A DNA stretch of 6,492 nucleotides from Lentisphaerota bacterium (GTDB lineage Bacteria; Verrucomicrobiota; Lentisphaeria; Victivallales; GWF2-50-93): positions 1 through 6,492 of the forward strand of contig JANYBI010000621.1 of the NCBI GenBank assembly GCA_025360875.1. The letters run 5' to 3'. Both the position numbers and the translations under genes were made by a program. Every line of letters starts with the position of its first letter. Positions within the stretch are counted from its first letter, which is position 1. Shown in pieces: positions 5,635 through 6,492 of this stretch. The notes under the pieces are model-generated. The model saw only the letters and a list, made by a program, of their open reading frames with translations. It did no database searches and was not told where the DNA came from.

Positions 5635-6048
5635 TCATAGGTCATAGTCGTTTCTCTTCGCGAAGTCGTCCGAGTAATACTGAATGAACTCGTATTCCAT
5701 GCCGTTGTTGTCTATGAAGTAGACTCTCTTGCGGTGAGGGTGCGGTTCTGGGACGAATCCCTCCTGGTAACCGGCCGCCAGCATGCGGGAACGCAAAGCG
5801 TCAGCGTCAGCGACGACGAATCCGACGTGGTTATAGCCGGGACTACCCCTCTGGAATCGTCCCTCCGCGTGATCTGGCATTTGGTTGATCGATATGTACG
5901 TAGTGTCAGTCCCGAGGTGGATCCATCGATTGTCCACAGGCCCGGTGTCGTGGCGGATCCGGAAATCGGGCATGGCCGTGGTGAAGAAGCGAATGGCCTC
6001 GTCAACATCCGTTACTGAGATGTTCGCATGTTCAACATAGCTTTCCAT
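5635..6048 (-). CDS. VOC-superfamily (glyoxalase/dioxygenase-fold) protein
   Basis: This 137-residue protein has two beta-alpha-beta-beta-beta modules of the vicinal oxygen chelate fold. The first runs from YVEHANISVTDVDEAIRFF (4-22), the second from GYNHVGFVVADADALRSRM (71-89) to NNGMEYEFIQY (114-124). Likely metal ligands are H7, H74 and E120, with a residue near Q56 as the fourth. The family includes glyoxalase I, fosfomycin and bleomycin resistance proteins and extradiol dioxygenases; the substrate cannot be told. I chose the ATG at 6048 because AAAGGAG lies ten bases upstream; an upstream in-frame TTG at 6057 is too close to that site. By eye the gene is richer in G and C than the hip operon and the flanking non-coding DNA, compatible with separate origin. 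Confidence 0.9.
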   Translation of the reverse strand: MESYVEHANISVTDVDEAIRFFTTAMPDFRIRHDTGPVDNRWIHLGTDTTYISINQMPDHAEGRFQRGSPGYNHVGFVVADADALRSRMLAAGYQEGFVPEPHPHRKRVYFIDNNGMEYEFIQYYSDDFAKRNDYDL

Positions 6049-6095
6049 GACAGGCAATCTCCTTTAGAAGTGATTAAACAGTTATCCGCTTAACA

Positions 6096-6124
6096 AAAAT
6101 ACAGTCTTGTTCTTTTTGTATTTT
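6096..6124. repeat. AT-rich inverted repeat upstream of the VOC gene
   Basis: AAAATACA (6096-6103) and TGTATTTT (6117-6124) form a perfect eight-base inverted repeat around 13 bases, in the leader region before the VOC gene. It could be an operator or a weak hairpin; nothing links it to a specific protein. Confidence 0.3.
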
Positions 6125-6140
6125 AATTTCACCTTGTATA

Positions 6141-6169
6141 AATATAATCTGGAAAAGCTGGAGGTACAA
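6141..6169 (-). promoter_or_regulatory. Possible promoter for the VOC gene
   Basis: On the minus strand TTGTAC (6169-6164) and TATATT (6146-6141) are 17 bases apart. The -10 is good, the -35 weak. A plus-strand TATAAT (6143-6148) overlaps it and could serve the short frame beginning at 6171, giving a back-to-back promoter arrangement. Confidence 0.3.
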
Positions 6170-6170
6170 A

Positions 6171-6242
6171 GTGAAAAATATGGCGCTTCTCGGGTTCCGC
6201 TATTGTGATGAAAAGGGGCTGACCCGAATGGCGCTAAGTTAA
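6171..6242 (+). CDS. Short 23-residue reading frame with strong RBS; possible gene start cut by an IS
   Basis: GTG at 6171 is preceded by GGAGG (6160-6164) at an ideal six-base spacing and by TATAAT at 6143-6148. The frame reads MKNMALLGFRYCDEKGLTRM and ends ALS before TAA at 6240-6242. Its end overlaps the end of the oppositely oriented transposase gene, whose stop is at 6236-6234. One reading is that an insertion sequence entered a gene just after its start, leaving only the first codons. Another is that the signals are chance, or part of the insertion-sequence end. No family is recognisable. Confidence 0.3.
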   Translation: MKNMALLGFRYCDEKGLTRMALS

Positions 6243-6492
6243 GCAAGTTTTGCTGTACCTCTTGATGTGTTGGATTTCCATGAAGACATGTCTTGGAGAG
6301 GTCATAAGTTGATAGGGTTTGGGTCTTCTTTTTACCGCTCGTGGTTCTCTACTTAAAGGTCTTTCTGGGACTGTGAATTCAGCGATATACATGAGCATGT
6401 CTTCGAGGAATGCCTTCCTTTCCGTCTCCGAGGTACACAGAGCAAGCCAAGGCGACCATTGCCTCATAATGGTCATTGAATATTTGAAACTG
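6234..6492 (-). CDS. IS4-family transposase, C-terminal part (runs off the window)
   Basis: The frame is open from the right edge of the window to the TAG at 6236-6234. It ends with a stretch typical of IS4-group DDE transposase C-termini: SREPRAVKRRPKPYQLMTSP followed by RH and a basic tail. About 86 residues are visible. The catalytic DDE residues would lie upstream, outside the window, so activity cannot be judged. An ATG at 6476 lies inside the frame but is probably internal, because the frame continues to the edge. The insertion-sequence end should lie below 6234, yet I cannot identify a terminal inverted repeat or target duplication without the other end. An eight-base ATGGCGCT occurs at 6180-6187 and again at 6228-6235, and may belong to the end region. 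Confidence 0.8.
   Translation of the reverse strand, partial: SFKYSMTIMRQWSPWLALCTSETERKAFLEDMLMYIAEFTVPERPLSREPRAVKRRPKPYQLMTSPRHVFMEIQHIKRYSKTCLT

Noticed and set aside
5632..5645. Tandem repeat AGGTCATAGGTCATAG as a functional site
   Set aside because: It is a two-copy seven-base duplication at the very end of the VOC coding sequence and has no other support.
5435..5647. 70-residue plus-strand frame across the hairpin array
   Set aside because: It runs through palindromic DNA, has no ribosome-binding site or recognisable domain, and its composition follows the repeats.

Overview
The window looks like an accessory stretch of a chromosome from a PVC-type bacterium. Lentisphaerae/Victivallales or a planctomycete relative is the best guess, because divergently paired AraC regulators and UroD-superfamily methyltransferase-like proteins are abundant there. 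This is an inference from gene style, not a phylogenetic result. Base composition is moderate by eye, with AT-rich promoter gaps.

Left part (about 1-3690) is a near mirror-image arrangement. An AraC-family regulator (52-969, minus) is divergent from a UroD-family gene (1078-2082, plus). A second UroD-family gene (2247-3338, minus) converges on the first and is divergent from a second AraC gene, of which only the C-terminal DNA-binding half survives (3408-3686, plus). The two UroD-like proteins keep complementary parts of the usual zinc site. The gap between them holds a cluster of short perfect palindromes. At the far left, a perfect 25-base palindrome lies between the regulator and the last codons of another gene, and contains both stop codons.

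Centre (3712-5301, minus) is a compact three-gene operon, hipB-hipS-hipT: an Xre-type DNA-binding antitoxin, a free-standing HipA N-terminal-like antitoxin, and a HipA-like serine/threonine kinase toxin. This is the HipBST type of toxin-antitoxin system. Three near-identical 18-base operator-like palindromes precede hipB at 40- and 41-base steps, and the nearest covers the hipB ribosome-binding site.

Right part (5302-6492) holds no gene up to 5634. Instead it carries a dense run of unrelated perfect hairpins that looks like a repetitive extragenic element. Then come a VOC/glyoxalase-fold gene (5635-6048, minus), a short leader-like reading frame with a good ribosome-binding site (6171-6242, plus), and the C-terminal end of an IS4-family transposase running off the window (6234-6492, minus). 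The mix of toxin-antitoxin module, palindromic repeats, truncated regulator and insertion-sequence end suggests a region that has been rearranged repeatedly. The strongest items for follow-up are the HipBST locus with its phased operators and the hairpin array beside it.
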